From: Persephonella sp. | Lineage (GTDB): Bacteria > Aquificota > Aquificia > Aquificales > Hydrogenothermaceae | Assembly: GCA_027084095.1 (NCBI GenBank) | Contig: JALWLQ010000181.1 | Location: 1-35,616, forward strand | Length of the DNA stretch: 35,616 nucleotides | Direction of reading: 5' to 3' | Shown: piece by piece, positions 15,515 through 23,556 of the stretch | Position numbering within the stretch: the stretch's first letter is position 1 | Layout: each line of letters opens with the position of its first letter | Made by a program: the position numbers and the translations under genes | The notes under the pieces: generated by a model | The model's input: the letters and a program-made list of their open reading frames with translations, nothing else | The model's database searches: none | What the model was told of the DNA's origin: nothing

Positions 15515-16501
15515 CTACTTACCCCCTTTTAAATACCTGAAAACCTGTATCCTCATGTTATAAGAATCGGAAACAAATATATAATCGTCAGGGGATATTG
15601 AAATATCTACAGGAAAGGCAAATTCCCCTTTGTTTGTTCCATAATGACCTATAACCAGAAGGAGTTCTCCTTTTTTATTAAATACCTGTATAGCTGACAA
15701 AAGAGTATCAGCAATATATATATTGCCATCACTGTCAACAGCTATACCTCTTGGATTTGCCAGACTTCCTATCGTTGTTCCTCTTTCTCCAAACATTGTT
15801 ATAAACTTTCCTTCAGGGTTGAAAATTTGAATGCGGGCGTTCATAGAGTCGGAAACATATATATTCCCTTCTTTGTCTATAGTTAAAAATGTTGGTCTGT
15901 TAAACTGTCCAGGTTCATTTCCAATTTTTCCTATTTTCATAATGAGCTTTTTGCTTTTTAGGGAAACCACATAAATTTTCCCTTTTAAAGTATCAACAAT
16001 ATATAATCTTTTTCTCTTGCTATCTAAGGCAAGGCCAGTTGGTCTTACAATTAAATTTGAACCTATTTTACCTAAAAAATCTCCATCCTCATTTGTTATA
16101 AAAACTGTTCCTAAGACAGAGTCAGATACATATATTTTTCCTTTATCATCAACAGCGACATCTATCGGAGAAATTAGCTGATAATCTCCTATATGGTCTA
16201 TAACAGAAAATTTCTTTTCTTTAAAATCAAATATAAAAACAGATTTTGAGCCTGTATCTGTAAAGTATAGTTTTTCTCCTTTTATAAAAGAACCAAAAGG
16301 TTTTACCATCATCTTTTTTTCTTCACCAAAAAGCAGGTCTGCCAACTTGGAAAAGAAACCTTTTTTAGCTCCTATATCTTCTAATTTTTCTATAGACCTG
16401 ACCCATTTTATTTTTGGTTTTTCTGGAGGAGGAGGCCAGACAAGTTCTGTTGCATTTACAATCCAACTAAGAAGAAGCATAAAAAGGATAATTAATCTCA
16501 T
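15515..16501 (-). CDS. Exported NHL-repeat beta-propeller protein (NHL-1)
   Basis: A 328-residue preprotein with signal peptide MRLIILFMLLLSWIVNA. An N-terminal segment LVWPPPPEKPKIKWV is followed by about six NHL blades, each of the type IAVDSDGNIYIADTLLSAIQ. The blade positions run from about residue 75 to the C-terminus. NHL propellers bind proteins or ligands and have no catalytic motif visible here. The WPPPPE-P-I signature is shared with the lipoprotein NHL-3 of this operon. It lies between the beta-barrel gene (10 bases) and the large cytochrome gene (2 bases), implying assembly or scaffolding of the cytochromes. A GAGGT ribosome binding site supports the start. Confidence 0.87.
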   Translation of the reverse strand: MRLIILFMLLLSWIVNATELVWPPPPEKPKIKWVRSIEKLEDIGAKKGFFSKLADLLFGEEKKMMVKPFGSFIKGEKLYFTDTGSKSVFIFDFKEKKFSVIDHIGDYQLISPIDVAVDDKGKIYVSDSVLGTVFITNEDGDFLGKIGSNLIVRPTGLALDSKRKRLYIVDTLKGKIYVVSLKSKKLIMKIGKIGNEPGQFNRPTFLTIDKEGNIYVSDSMNARIQIFNPEGKFITMFGERGTTIGSLANPRGIAVDSDGNIYIADTLLSAIQVFNKKGELLLVIGHYGTNKGEFAFPVDISISPDDYIFVSDSYNMRIQVFRYLKGGK

Positions 16502-16511
16502 ATTTTATACC

Positions 16512-18842
16512 TCAAAATATTCTATAGACCTTAAACATTGTTATGTAGTTGCGTCTTTCCCCATAATTATCATTGTTTTCATAAAAGTATTGTAAATCCC
16601 ATTTGAAATGAAGGCTCCTGTACTTATAATCAAGACCTGATTTTAGGATGGCATAGTCTGCGTTATAATAGGAATCTCTATAAACATCTATTGACATTTT
16701 ATAAAGTAAATTTCTTGCAAATTTATAATTTATAGTAAGATTGCCAAAAGGATATGTTCTTTCAGTTCTATTTTTTCCTGTATAGTATTTTATCCCTAAA
16801 CTTGCATTTAGTTTTCCTTTCCAGCCAAGCATTCTGTAGTATCTGATGGCATTGGATATTTCCAGGTTGTCGTAAGTTGTTTCAGAAAATCCACCTGTGG
16901 TTCTGTAATATTTGCTATCCTGGTAGTAATAGTTTATATAATGTTCAAACTGAAAATTGTTTGTAAGATAAGCTAAAAATCTTTCATTAAAATTGTAAGT
17001 ATTATTCCTATCATTTTTGGAAGATTTATACTGGGATGTAGAACCACTTAAACTGAAAGAAGAATTGAGAAAATCAAATCTTTTTACAAGGCCAGCGTGA
17101 AGGGATACAGTTCCTCCAACCCTATTTATATTACCTGTTTCAGCCTGACTGGAAACCCCTGCACCTCCAAAGTAAGAAAATTTTTCACTGACTGCTTTAT
17201 TGTAATTTATGTTTACACCTGTATTAATAAGTTTTTGCTCTGTATTTGTGCCGGAAGATGTAAATAAGATGAGGTTATGGCTGAGGTTCCAGTTGTCATT
17301 CATTTTGTAGTTTAAATTTTCATTAAAAGAGAAAAAAGTTAGGTTATAGTTTGTACCTTCTGACCTTGTAGCAGAAAAACTGAAATTTGTATTAAGTTTT
17401 TCAGAAGGGCTCCACTGGTAATTAACATTTCCTGTATAATCTTTCAGATTTGTGTAAGAGTTGGAATAATACCTTGCATTTGCTAATAAATTGGATTTTT
17501 CTCCTGTTCTCCATCTGTAATTTAAGAGAAAGTTATTGATATCCTGATATACATTTCTGGTAGAAGTTGTGTATTGCTGGGTGTAATCATCAATATTTTT
17601 TTTGAGGGATATATTCAGGTTTTTGTTTGAAAGTGTTCTTCCATATGCAAGTAAATACTCTTCACTTTTTCTGTCCTCTCTAAAATCTAAACCAATTGAT
17701 TTAGATTTGGTATGTCTGTATCCATAATTAAAATATGAGATGTCAAATCTAACATTTCCATAAAATCCATAACTGTCTGTTTTTCTTTCTACATAAGATG
17801 TTCTGTCGTAATAGGTATACCATAAAGGAGCTTCAGATTTTTTAGCATATAGATTTATAGGAAATCTGCTTGATTTGAGAAAGTTCAGTTCAATATCATA
17901 GCCTAATAATTTTGATGTGGTCTCTGATTTTAAATCTTCATATTTGGTAGTAGAGTCTTCTCTGGAAAAATTACCTCCCAGTTTATAGGTAAGAAGGCGG
18001 GGACTATAAACATAACCTTCATAATTAAGTTCGTAATACTGTCTGAAAGAATTTCTTTTAGTTTTTCTGTATTTGTCGTTATAGTCTTCTATTTTGTATG
18101 TAAATTCTACTTTTCCCCAGAAACCTCTTTGCTTGTGCGTAATCATGTAAGCAGGAATAAATAAGAGGGCACCAGCAATTTTTTTGTAAAGTGGTATTTG
18201 GGGTTTTTCTTCTTCAAATATACTTATATCTTCTTCTTCAAATTCAGGGACTATTTTTACCTCTTCCTCAACAGGCTTTTCTTCCGGAGTTTTTATTTTT
18301 TTCTTTTGGGTAATTTCGGTTTTTTTCTTGTCTGCTTTTTTTACAACAGGTTTTTCTTCTATAATTCTTGATATATCAGTTTTTACTATAATTGAGTTTA
18401 TACTGATTTCCTTCTGAACGTCTTTTAGTAATTTATAATTATCAAAAAGACCATATCTAACAGTGTAGTATCCTTCATCTGTAGGGTATATAAAAGCATT
18501 TTCCCTTATCTCAGGAGGTAATTTTTGAAGAAATTGCTGAGCGTATTCTTTTTTCTTAAAAGTACCAAGCTGAAGCGAATAGTAAAAATCTTTTACTTTT
18601 GTTTCAAATTTTTCTTTAGCCCATGATTTTTCAGCCTGAGCAAGAATAGCTTTTACTCTATAAATATCTTCTTTATGAACGACTTTCTTTTTTGCTATAG
18701 GTGTGGGATTTTCTGGCTTACTTTTTTCTGGTTGATAACTCTGTACAGATGCAGAGGCCGCTGTAGCAAAGTAATTCAAAGTAGTTATATTTGCCAGTGC
18801 CGCACCAGTAAAGATTGCAGTAATCAGATATCCTTTTTTCAT
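16512..18842 (-). CDS. SPOR-domain/outer-membrane beta-barrel fusion protein
   Basis: A 776-residue preprotein. After a signal peptide (to about residue 30) comes a SPOR-like domain around residues 85-160 (FYYSLQLGTFKKKEYAQQFL and GYYTVRYGLFDNY). Next is a charged K/E/P-rich linker (about 165-240). From about 260 to the end there are many alternating aromatic/polar strands, for example RQYYELNYEGYVYSPRLLTY, ending in YRIF with the C-terminal Phe expected of a BAM substrate. SPOR domains bind peptidoglycan lacking stem peptides. I read it as an outer-membrane barrel tied to the cell wall, perhaps the conduit for the multihaem cytochromes, comparable in role but not evident sequence to MtrB or Geobacter barrels. 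Its ribosome binding site is GGGGAGGA. Confidence 0.82.
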   Translation of the reverse strand: MKKGYLITAIFTGAALANITTLNYFATAASASVQSYQPEKSKPENPTPIAKKKVVHKEDIYRVKAILAQAEKSWAKEKFETKVKDFYYSLQLGTFKKKEYAQQFLQKLPPEIRENAFIYPTDEGYYTVRYGLFDNYKLLKDVQKEISINSIIVKTDISRIIEEKPVVKKADKKKTEITQKKKIKTPEEKPVEEEVKIVPEFEEEDISIFEEEKPQIPLYKKIAGALLFIPAYMITHKQRGFWGKVEFTYKIEDYNDKYRKTKRNSFRQYYELNYEGYVYSPRLLTYKLGGNFSREDSTTKYEDLKSETTSKLLGYDIELNFLKSSRFPINLYAKKSEAPLWYTYYDRTSYVERKTDSYGFYGNVRFDISYFNYGYRHTKSKSIGLDFREDRKSEEYLLAYGRTLSNKNLNISLKKNIDDYTQQYTTSTRNVYQDINNFLLNYRWRTGEKSNLLANARYYSNSYTNLKDYTGNVNYQWSPSEKLNTNFSFSATRSEGTNYNLTFFSFNENLNYKMNDNWNLSHNLILFTSSGTNTEQKLINTGVNINYNKAVSEKFSYFGGAGVSSQAETGNINRVGGTVSLHAGLVKRFDFLNSSFSLSGSTSQYKSSKNDRNNTYNFNERFLAYLTNNFQFEHYINYYYQDSKYYRTTGGFSETTYDNLEISNAIRYYRMLGWKGKLNASLGIKYYTGKNRTERTYPFGNLTINYKFARNLLYKMSIDVYRDSYYNADYAILKSGLDYKYRSLHFKWDLQYFYENNDNYGERRNYITMFKVYRIF

Positions 18843-18863
18843 TCCTCCCCACCGTTTGCTTAC

Positions 18864-19829
18864 TTATTTTTCATAAATCACAACTTTCAAATCCTTCTTG
18901 GCGTCATTTATTAGTTGTTCAAATTTTTCTTTACGGTATTTTTCTTCAAGTTCTTTTTTCAGTTTATCTTTGATTTTTTCAAAAGATACTATGCGTTCAG
19001 GCCTTTTATCTTCTACTTTTACAATATGGAAGCCGATATCTGTTTCTATTATTTCACTAAATTGACCTGGTTTGAGTTTATAAATAACATCTTCAACTTC
19101 TTTATCAAATCTACCTTTGTGTACAAATCCCAGGTCTCCTCCTTTTATTCTACTGAGGTCGTCTGAATAGCGGTATGCAACATCACCAAAATCTTTTCCC
19201 TCTTTAAGTTCTTTGTAGGCTTTTTCTGCTTTTTCCCGTGCTAATTTTTTTCCATTCTTTTTTGATGGGTCAATTTTTATGTATATGTATTTTACTTTTA
19301 CTGATGGAGGTTCTTTGAACTTAAATTTGTTTTTCTGGTAATATTCTTTTAGTTCTTTTTCTGTTATGTTCACTTTAACATATTTTGAAAGGAGTTTTTC
19401 TATAGCCAGTCTTTTTTTAAGTTCTAATTTAAAACGGTCTAAAGTTATTCCGGTTTGCTTTAGTAATTTTTCAAGATTTTCTTTGGATTTATATTTTTTT
19501 GCCATCTGATTTATGATGTTTTCTACCTGCTCATCTTTAACCTTAATTCCTTTCTTCTTTGCTTCATAATAGAGGAGTTCTCTATTAATAAGAGCCTCTA
19601 ATGCCTTTTTCCTCACATCTTTTAGTTTTTCTTCAGTAAGGGATTTGTGATAGTAATTCATAGGGAGAATAACTTTCATGTATCTACGGACATCCATTTC
19701 TGTTATTTTTTCTTTACCTACAGTGGCAACCACCTTTTTGTCTAACTTTGGGTCAATGTCCCAGCTAAACTCCTGATAAGCGTGTGCTGTAATAAATAAA
19801 GATAGAATGAGATAGATTATTTTTTTCAT
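18864..19829 (-). CDS. Exported parvulin-type peptidyl-prolyl cis-trans isomerase (SurA/PpiC-like)
   Basis: A 321-residue preprotein with a signal peptide (MKKIIYLILSLFITAHA). A SurA-N-like helical chaperone domain (KALEALINRELLYYEAKKKG) is followed by the parvulin domain at roughly residues 178-280, with the signatures FGDVAYRYSDD, GGDLGFVHKG and IIETDIGFHIVKVEDKRPE. It would fold proline-rich exported proteins, here plausibly the barrel, propellers or cytochromes. It overlaps the preceding NHL gene by four bases and is 21 bases from the barrel gene. An AAAGGAG ribosome binding site supports the start. Confidence 0.92.
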   Translation of the reverse strand: MKKIIYLILSLFITAHAYQEFSWDIDPKLDKKVVATVGKEKITEMDVRRYMKVILPMNYYHKSLTEEKLKDVRKKALEALINRELLYYEAKKKGIKVKDEQVENIINQMAKKYKSKENLEKLLKQTGITLDRFKLELKKRLAIEKLLSKYVKVNITEKELKEYYQKNKFKFKEPPSVKVKYIYIKIDPSKKNGKKLAREKAEKAYKELKEGKDFGDVAYRYSDDLSRIKGGDLGFVHKGRFDKEVEDVIYKLKPGQFSEIIETDIGFHIVKVEDKRPERIVSFEKIKDKLKKELEEKYRKEKFEQLINDAKKDLKVVIYEK

Positions 19830-20830
19830 CTTTTCTCCTTTAAATATTGGAATATTTGTATTCTTTTGTTTAACGAATCAACTACAAAAATTCTGTCTTT
19901 ATCATCAACATAAAGTCCTGCAGGTAGCAGGAATTTTGCAGGTTCGGTACCGGCTTCTCCTATATAGTAGAGAACTTCTCCCTCTATATTAAATACTTGT
20001 ATATTATTAAATGCAGCATCCACTACATAGATATTTCCATCACTATCTACGCCAATTCCTTTTGGTCTGGAAAATCTTCCTGGTATGTTTCCATTCCCTC
20101 CTATTGTTATGATATGCTCAAAATCCTTATTGAAAACCTGAACCCTGAACATCTGTGTGTCTGTAATATAAATATAACTATTGTTCCGATTAATAGCTAT
20201 ATTTGTGGGGAAATTAAACTCCCCATCTTTATCTCCTCTTTTTCCGAAGCTTCCTATAAAATTTCCGTTAAAATCATATACTTTAACTTTATGACCAAAG
20301 GTATCAACTATATAAACTCTCTCTAATCTATCATCAACAGCAATACCTACAGGTTTTTTGAATTCCCCTCTCTTTCCTACTGCAAATACAAGTTTTCCAT
20401 CTTTGTTAAAACCAAAAACTTTTTTAAGTTTGGCATCAGATACAAATAAAACATTTAATTTTTTTGAATAAGCCAGACACATAGGAAGTGAAAGTCTTAT
20501 AGGAAAATTCAAAGTTTTAAGGCTTTTTGTAAGAAGGTTATAAGAAAGAACTATTCCATGGGTAGTGTCTGTAAAAAAAACAAAATCTTTTACAGATATA
20601 ACTCCATATATCTTTCCAACAAAATCCATCTGTTCAAAGGTATCATCTTTACCTATGAGAAATTCCAGAAAACCTCCTTCTTTTTCTTGAATTTCCGGTG
20701 GTATCTGACCCAAATATTTTATTTTAGGTTTAATTCCGTCCTTAGGCTCTGGGAACAGAAGTTCTTTCCCTTTTGCTGTATAGAATAAACTTATTAATAG
20801 AAGCAGTAATAATGTTTTCTTATATAGCAT
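19826..20830 (-). CDS. Exported NHL-repeat beta-propeller protein (NHL-2)
   Basis: A 334-residue preprotein with a hydrophobic signal (MLYKKTLLLLLLISLFYTAKG). Six NHL blades are visible, such as VDDRLERVYIVDTFGHKVKV and VDSDGNIYVVDAAFNNIQVF. Much of the sequence parallels the lipoprotein NHL-3 (FNFPTNIAI, FSRPKGIG.DS, YVVDAAFNNIQ), so the two come from a duplication. The N-terminal WPPPP signature is reduced to FPEPKDGIKPKI. The start overlaps the upstream tetrahaem gene by 11 bases with GAGG seven bases ahead. It has no lipobox, so it is probably soluble in the periplasm or secreted. Confidence 0.87.
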   Translation of the reverse strand: MLYKKTLLLLLLISLFYTAKGKELLFPEPKDGIKPKIKYLGQIPPEIQEKEGGFLEFLIGKDDTFEQMDFVGKIYGVISVKDFVFFTDTTHGIVLSYNLLTKSLKTLNFPIRLSLPMCLAYSKKLNVLFVSDAKLKKVFGFNKDGKLVFAVGKRGEFKKPVGIAVDDRLERVYIVDTFGHKVKVYDFNGNFIGSFGKRGDKDGEFNFPTNIAINRNNSYIYITDTQMFRVQVFNKDFEHIITIGGNGNIPGRFSRPKGIGVDSDGNIYVVDAAFNNIQVFNIEGEVLYYIGEAGTEPAKFLLPAGLYVDDKDRIFVVDSLNKRIQIFQYLKEKR

Positions 20831-21461
20831 GACAGCCTCTACAAAGCCTACTTCCCTTATTAGTTGTTCTTAAAAACAAGGGATTAGGAGAATGTGGGTC
20901 ATGACAGCTTGCGCACTGTATTCTATCGTTATAATCCTTAACCAAATCATATACAAAATGTTTTTTTCCTTCCCATCCAATTAGAGGACTATCCAAAGAC
21001 TTTAAATGGTCTACGTTCTGTTTATATATGATAAATACGGGATGGCTATGAACACTGGCTCCATTATCAGATTTTCCAAAAACTATATTGGGAGCGTTTG
21101 CACCATCATGACAGCTAAGACATAACATAGACGAAGGAGATATATTCCTAAATAGAGTTCCATTTTTCGTCTGAGCATAAACAGGGAATTTCTCAACGGT
21201 TTTTTGAGGGTCCCATTTATATTCTACTCCTATAAAGGATACGTTAATGTTTTGAGTGTGACACCATGCACAAAGAGAAAGCGGATAGTCTTCCATTATG
21301 TTTGGATTAAGAACCCTACCATCAAACTCTGCAAGATTGTGTTTTGTGCTTCTAATCCCTTTCTCGTACTCAGCATTTTCACTAAAAGGTAATTCAGGAA
21401 AATCAACAGCGTATATTAACCCATTTAAGAAAACAAAGAAAAGAATATAAAAAGGAAGCAT
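20820..21461 (-). CDS. Exported tetrahaem cytochrome c (divergent OmcE-like family member)
   Basis: A 213-residue preprotein with a signal peptide (MLPFYILFFVFLNGLIYA). Four motifs are present: CAWCH, CLSCH, CASCH and CRGCH. It keeps the family landmarks TKHNLA before haem 1, CLSCHDGA, SHPVF and CASCHDPHS-PNPLFLR. It lacks the LWN-GGGQTTAGT region of the two main tetrahaem proteins. The last motif is two residues from the C-terminus, as in the paralogues. It sits between two NHL genes and is likely part of the same electron-transfer assembly, possibly a minor subunit or cap. Confidence 0.88.
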   Translation of the reverse strand: MLPFYILFFVFLNGLIYAVDFPELPFSENAEYEKGIRSTKHNLAEFDGRVLNPNIMEDYPLSLCAWCHTQNINVSFIGVEYKWDPQKTVEKFPVYAQTKNGTLFRNISPSSMLCLSCHDGANAPNIVFGKSDNGASVHSHPVFIIYKQNVDHLKSLDSPLIGWEGKKHFVYDLVKDYNDRIQCASCHDPHSPNPLFLRTTNKGSRLCRGCHAI

Positions 21462-21463
21462 TT

Positions 21464-22585
21464 TTACTGTTCCTTAGTTTTAGTCTTGTTAAGAAACTCC
21501 GGTTTATAAAGCTTTAATTCTTTGTATTTTTCAGGATATTTTTTCTTCCATGCTTCACTAATATACTGAAATACCTGAATTCTTTTGTTCATAGAATCAG
21601 CCACATAAATTCTATCGGCTCTATCAATATAAAGTCCTGCAGGGAGATTAAACTCTCCTGGTCCAGAGCCAAATTTACCTATGAATAATAAGAGATTTCC
21701 TTTGTCGTCAAAAATCTGAATATTATTAAATGCAGCATCTACCACATATATATGTCCCTCACTATCTATACCAATGCCTTTAGGTCTTGAAAATGTTCCA
21801 GGGACAATTCCCAATCGTCCAAATGTTCTTAAGAAATTACCATCTTTATCAAATATTTGAACTCTAAAGTTCATAGTATCAACTACTGCTATATTACCAT
21901 TTCTTCGGTCTATAGCAATATTTGTGGGAAAATTAAATTCTCCATCTCCTTTTCCTCTTTTTCCAAAAGCAAAGAGAAACTTTCCATCTTTTATGGAGTA
22001 AACTTTTACATTGTGGTCAAGAACATCAACTATATAAATACGCTGATTTTTTTCGTTTAAAGTTATACCGGCAGGTCTTAAAAGTTTTCCTGGTCCCTCT
22101 GTTTCTCCTATAGCAGTAAGTAATTTACCTTTAAAATCGTAAACAAATACCCTCTGATTTTTTGCATCAGCTACATAAACTCTACCTTTTTTGTCTATAT
22201 CTATACCAACAGGTATTCTTAATTTTCCCATAGGCTTGTCGCCTATGAAAGATATTTTTTTGTTTTTAGGGTCAATAACAAAGACTACTGCAGCCACAGT
22301 ATCCCCAGCAAATATTTTTCCAAACCTGGCTGCTACACCGTAAGGCTTTATAAGATTTCGGGATATTTCATTATCCGGTTCGCCAAGCAGAACATCAAGT
22401 GCACTTTTACCTTTAAAGTCAGACTCACCGTGATAGCTTCCCAGGTATAGTATTCTGGGTTCTTCAGGTGGAGGAGGCCAGAACACCTTCTCTATTTTTG
22501 CAGGCTTCTTAGCCCCTCCACATGAGTAAATAATAATTCCTATAAAAAATAAGCCTATAGTCTTAAGTATTACTTGGCGTGACAT
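21464..22585 (-). CDS. NHL-repeat beta-propeller lipoprotein (NHL-3)
   Basis: A 373-residue preprotein from ATG 22585; a TTG three codons earlier is less likely. The hydrophobic signal ends in the lipobox IYSC-GG, so the mature protein is lipidated and membrane-anchored, probably in the outer membrane. After a short linker comes FWPPPPEEPRILYLGSY, then about six NHL blades (FNFPTNIAIDRRNGNIAVVD, VDAAFNNIQIF), then a basic C-terminal tail (KKKYPEKYKELKLYKPEFL). It overlaps the tetrahaem gene upstream by 16 bases. The strict alternation of cytochrome and NHL genes in this operon suggests each propeller serves a neighbouring cytochrome. Confidence 0.88.
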   Translation of the reverse strand: MSRQVILKTIGLFFIGIIIYSCGGAKKPAKIEKVFWPPPPEEPRILYLGSYHGESDFKGKSALDVLLGEPDNEISRNLIKPYGVAARFGKIFAGDTVAAVVFVIDPKNKKISFIGDKPMGKLRIPVGIDIDKKGRVYVADAKNQRVFVYDFKGKLLTAIGETEGPGKLLRPAGITLNEKNQRIYIVDVLDHNVKVYSIKDGKFLFAFGKRGKGDGEFNFPTNIAIDRRNGNIAVVDTMNFRVQIFDKDGNFLRTFGRLGIVPGTFSRPKGIGIDSEGHIYVVDAAFNNIQIFDDKGNLLLFIGKFGSGPGEFNLPAGLYIDRADRIYVADSMNKRIQVFQYISEAWKKKYPEKYKELKLYKPEFLNKTKTKEQ

Positions 22586-23280
22586 GTCGTACAAAGCTGG
22601 CTATTAGTGTTAGGAGCTCTCAGGAATGCATCATTTTCACCTTTATGAGGGTCGTGACAGGAAACACATTCAACTTTATTGTTTCTGAGAAGACTTGCTA
22701 TTGTTTTGTTACTATCCCATGGAAGAGGTTCTGTTGTAGGTCTTAAGCTTGCTACTCCTTCAGTATATACTACACCAACAGGGTGGTCGTTTCTAAGGTC
22801 TGTTCCTATGTATCCTCTACTATCAGTTGGCATGGTAGCTGCAGTACCAGTTGGTATGGTAGATACTCCTCCATCCAATGTGAACGCAACAAGTTGTGGA
22901 TTTGTAAATCCTCCACCAGGCATGTTGATTATAGAGTTAATCGCGTTAACACCGTCATGACAGGAAAGACATGCCATAGAGACATCTCCTGGTTGGCCAA
23001 CAGTTGTTCCAGCTGTTGTTTGTCCTCCACCGTATACCTGGTAAGTTGTGGTTGTAGTGATTTGTTTGTTCCATAGAGGTGCTCCAACAAAATCAGTATT
23101 AGAACCGTGAGGAGTATGACAGAACACACAGATTTCACCATTCACATCATTTGGGTCAGCAGCTCTAATTTTGTTGTTAGGGTCTGCCAGGTCGTGTGCT
23201 GAGCCATCAATTACTGCCATTGATGAAGCTGTCAGAAGCCCGACAGAAGCAATGATGCCGGCCAAAATTAATCTCTTCAT
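22570..23280 (-). CDS. Exported tetrahaem cytochrome c, OmcE-like (paralogue 2)
   Basis: A 236-residue preprotein with signal peptide (MKRLILAGIIASVGLLTASS). Motifs are CVFCH, CLSCH, CVSCH and CTTCH, with the family landmarks SAHDLA, EICVFCHTPHG, GAPLWNK, GGGQTTAGT, GQPGD, GYIGTDL, DHPVGVVYTEG and CHDPHKG. The C-terminus is CTTCHAK. It is the first gene of the ten-gene operon, behind a strong GGGAGGT ribosome binding site, consistent with high expression of a structural subunit. It is closely similar to paralogue 1 (11874-12593). Filament formation like Geobacter OmcE is inferred from size, haem count and histidine pattern, not shown. Confidence 0.9.
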   Translation of the reverse strand: MKRLILAGIIASVGLLTASSMAVIDGSAHDLADPNNKIRAADPNDVNGEICVFCHTPHGSNTDFVGAPLWNKQITTTTTYQVYGGGQTTAGTTVGQPGDVSMACLSCHDGVNAINSIINMPGGGFTNPQLVAFTLDGGVSTIPTGTAATMPTDSRGYIGTDLRNDHPVGVVYTEGVASLRPTTEPLPWDSNKTIASLLRNNKVECVSCHDPHKGENDAFLRAPNTNSQLCTTCHAK

Positions 23281-23376
23281 CTCAAATACCTCCCTAAGTC
23301 ATTATATATTCTAATCTTTATCTTCCCCTTCTTCCATATTCAGTTTTGCATTTCTGTCTTCCTGATGTTAATAATA

Positions 23377-23404
23377 ATAATAACTACTAAATATAGCTTG
23401 TCAA
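23377..23404 (-). promoter_or_regulatory. Promoter of the ten-gene minus-strand operon
   Basis: On the minus strand TTGACA (23404-23399) is followed after 16 bases by TATTAT (23382-23377). This gives a leader of about 90 bases before ATG 23280. Confidence 0.55.
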
Positions 23405-23487
23405 GTGTATTGATATTTTATATCTTTCTATAGTATATAGTATTTATATGATAAATGTAAAGCATATATTTAATTATAAAAACTACA

Positions 23488-23515
23488 TTATTCATTGACC
23501 TATGTCAATGAATAA
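23488..23515. promoter_or_regulatory. CRP/FNR-like operator palindrome
   Basis: Two perfect 12-base arms (TTATTCATTGAC and GTCAATGAATAA) flank a four-base centre CTAT. The core TTGAC-N4-GTCAA is one base per arm from the FNR consensus TTGAT-N4-ATCAA. Its centre is about 55 bases upstream of the 23557 start. A CRP/FNR-superfamily regulator acting on one or both operons is the likely reader; a repressor or an RNA hairpin are alternatives. Confidence 0.6.
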
Positions 23516-23556
23516 ATAAAAGAAAAAATTTTAATAATACAAGGAGTGGCAGCAGA

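Larger units (their letters stand above)
23281..23556. other. Control region between the two divergent cytochrome operons
   Basis: This 276-base AT-rich segment holds the start signals of both operons. The minus-strand promoter and the large palindrome are listed separately. For the plus strand, TTGATA (23410-23415) and TATATA (23434-23439) at 18-base spacing are possible, as is an activator-dependent start just upstream of the AAGGAG ribosome binding site at 23541-23546. Confidence 0.5.

Noticed and set aside
22679-23076. Open frames on the plus strand opposite the tetrahaem cytochrome gene
   Set aside because: They are antisense shadows of a strongly supported CXXCH protein, without ribosome binding sites or recognisable domains.
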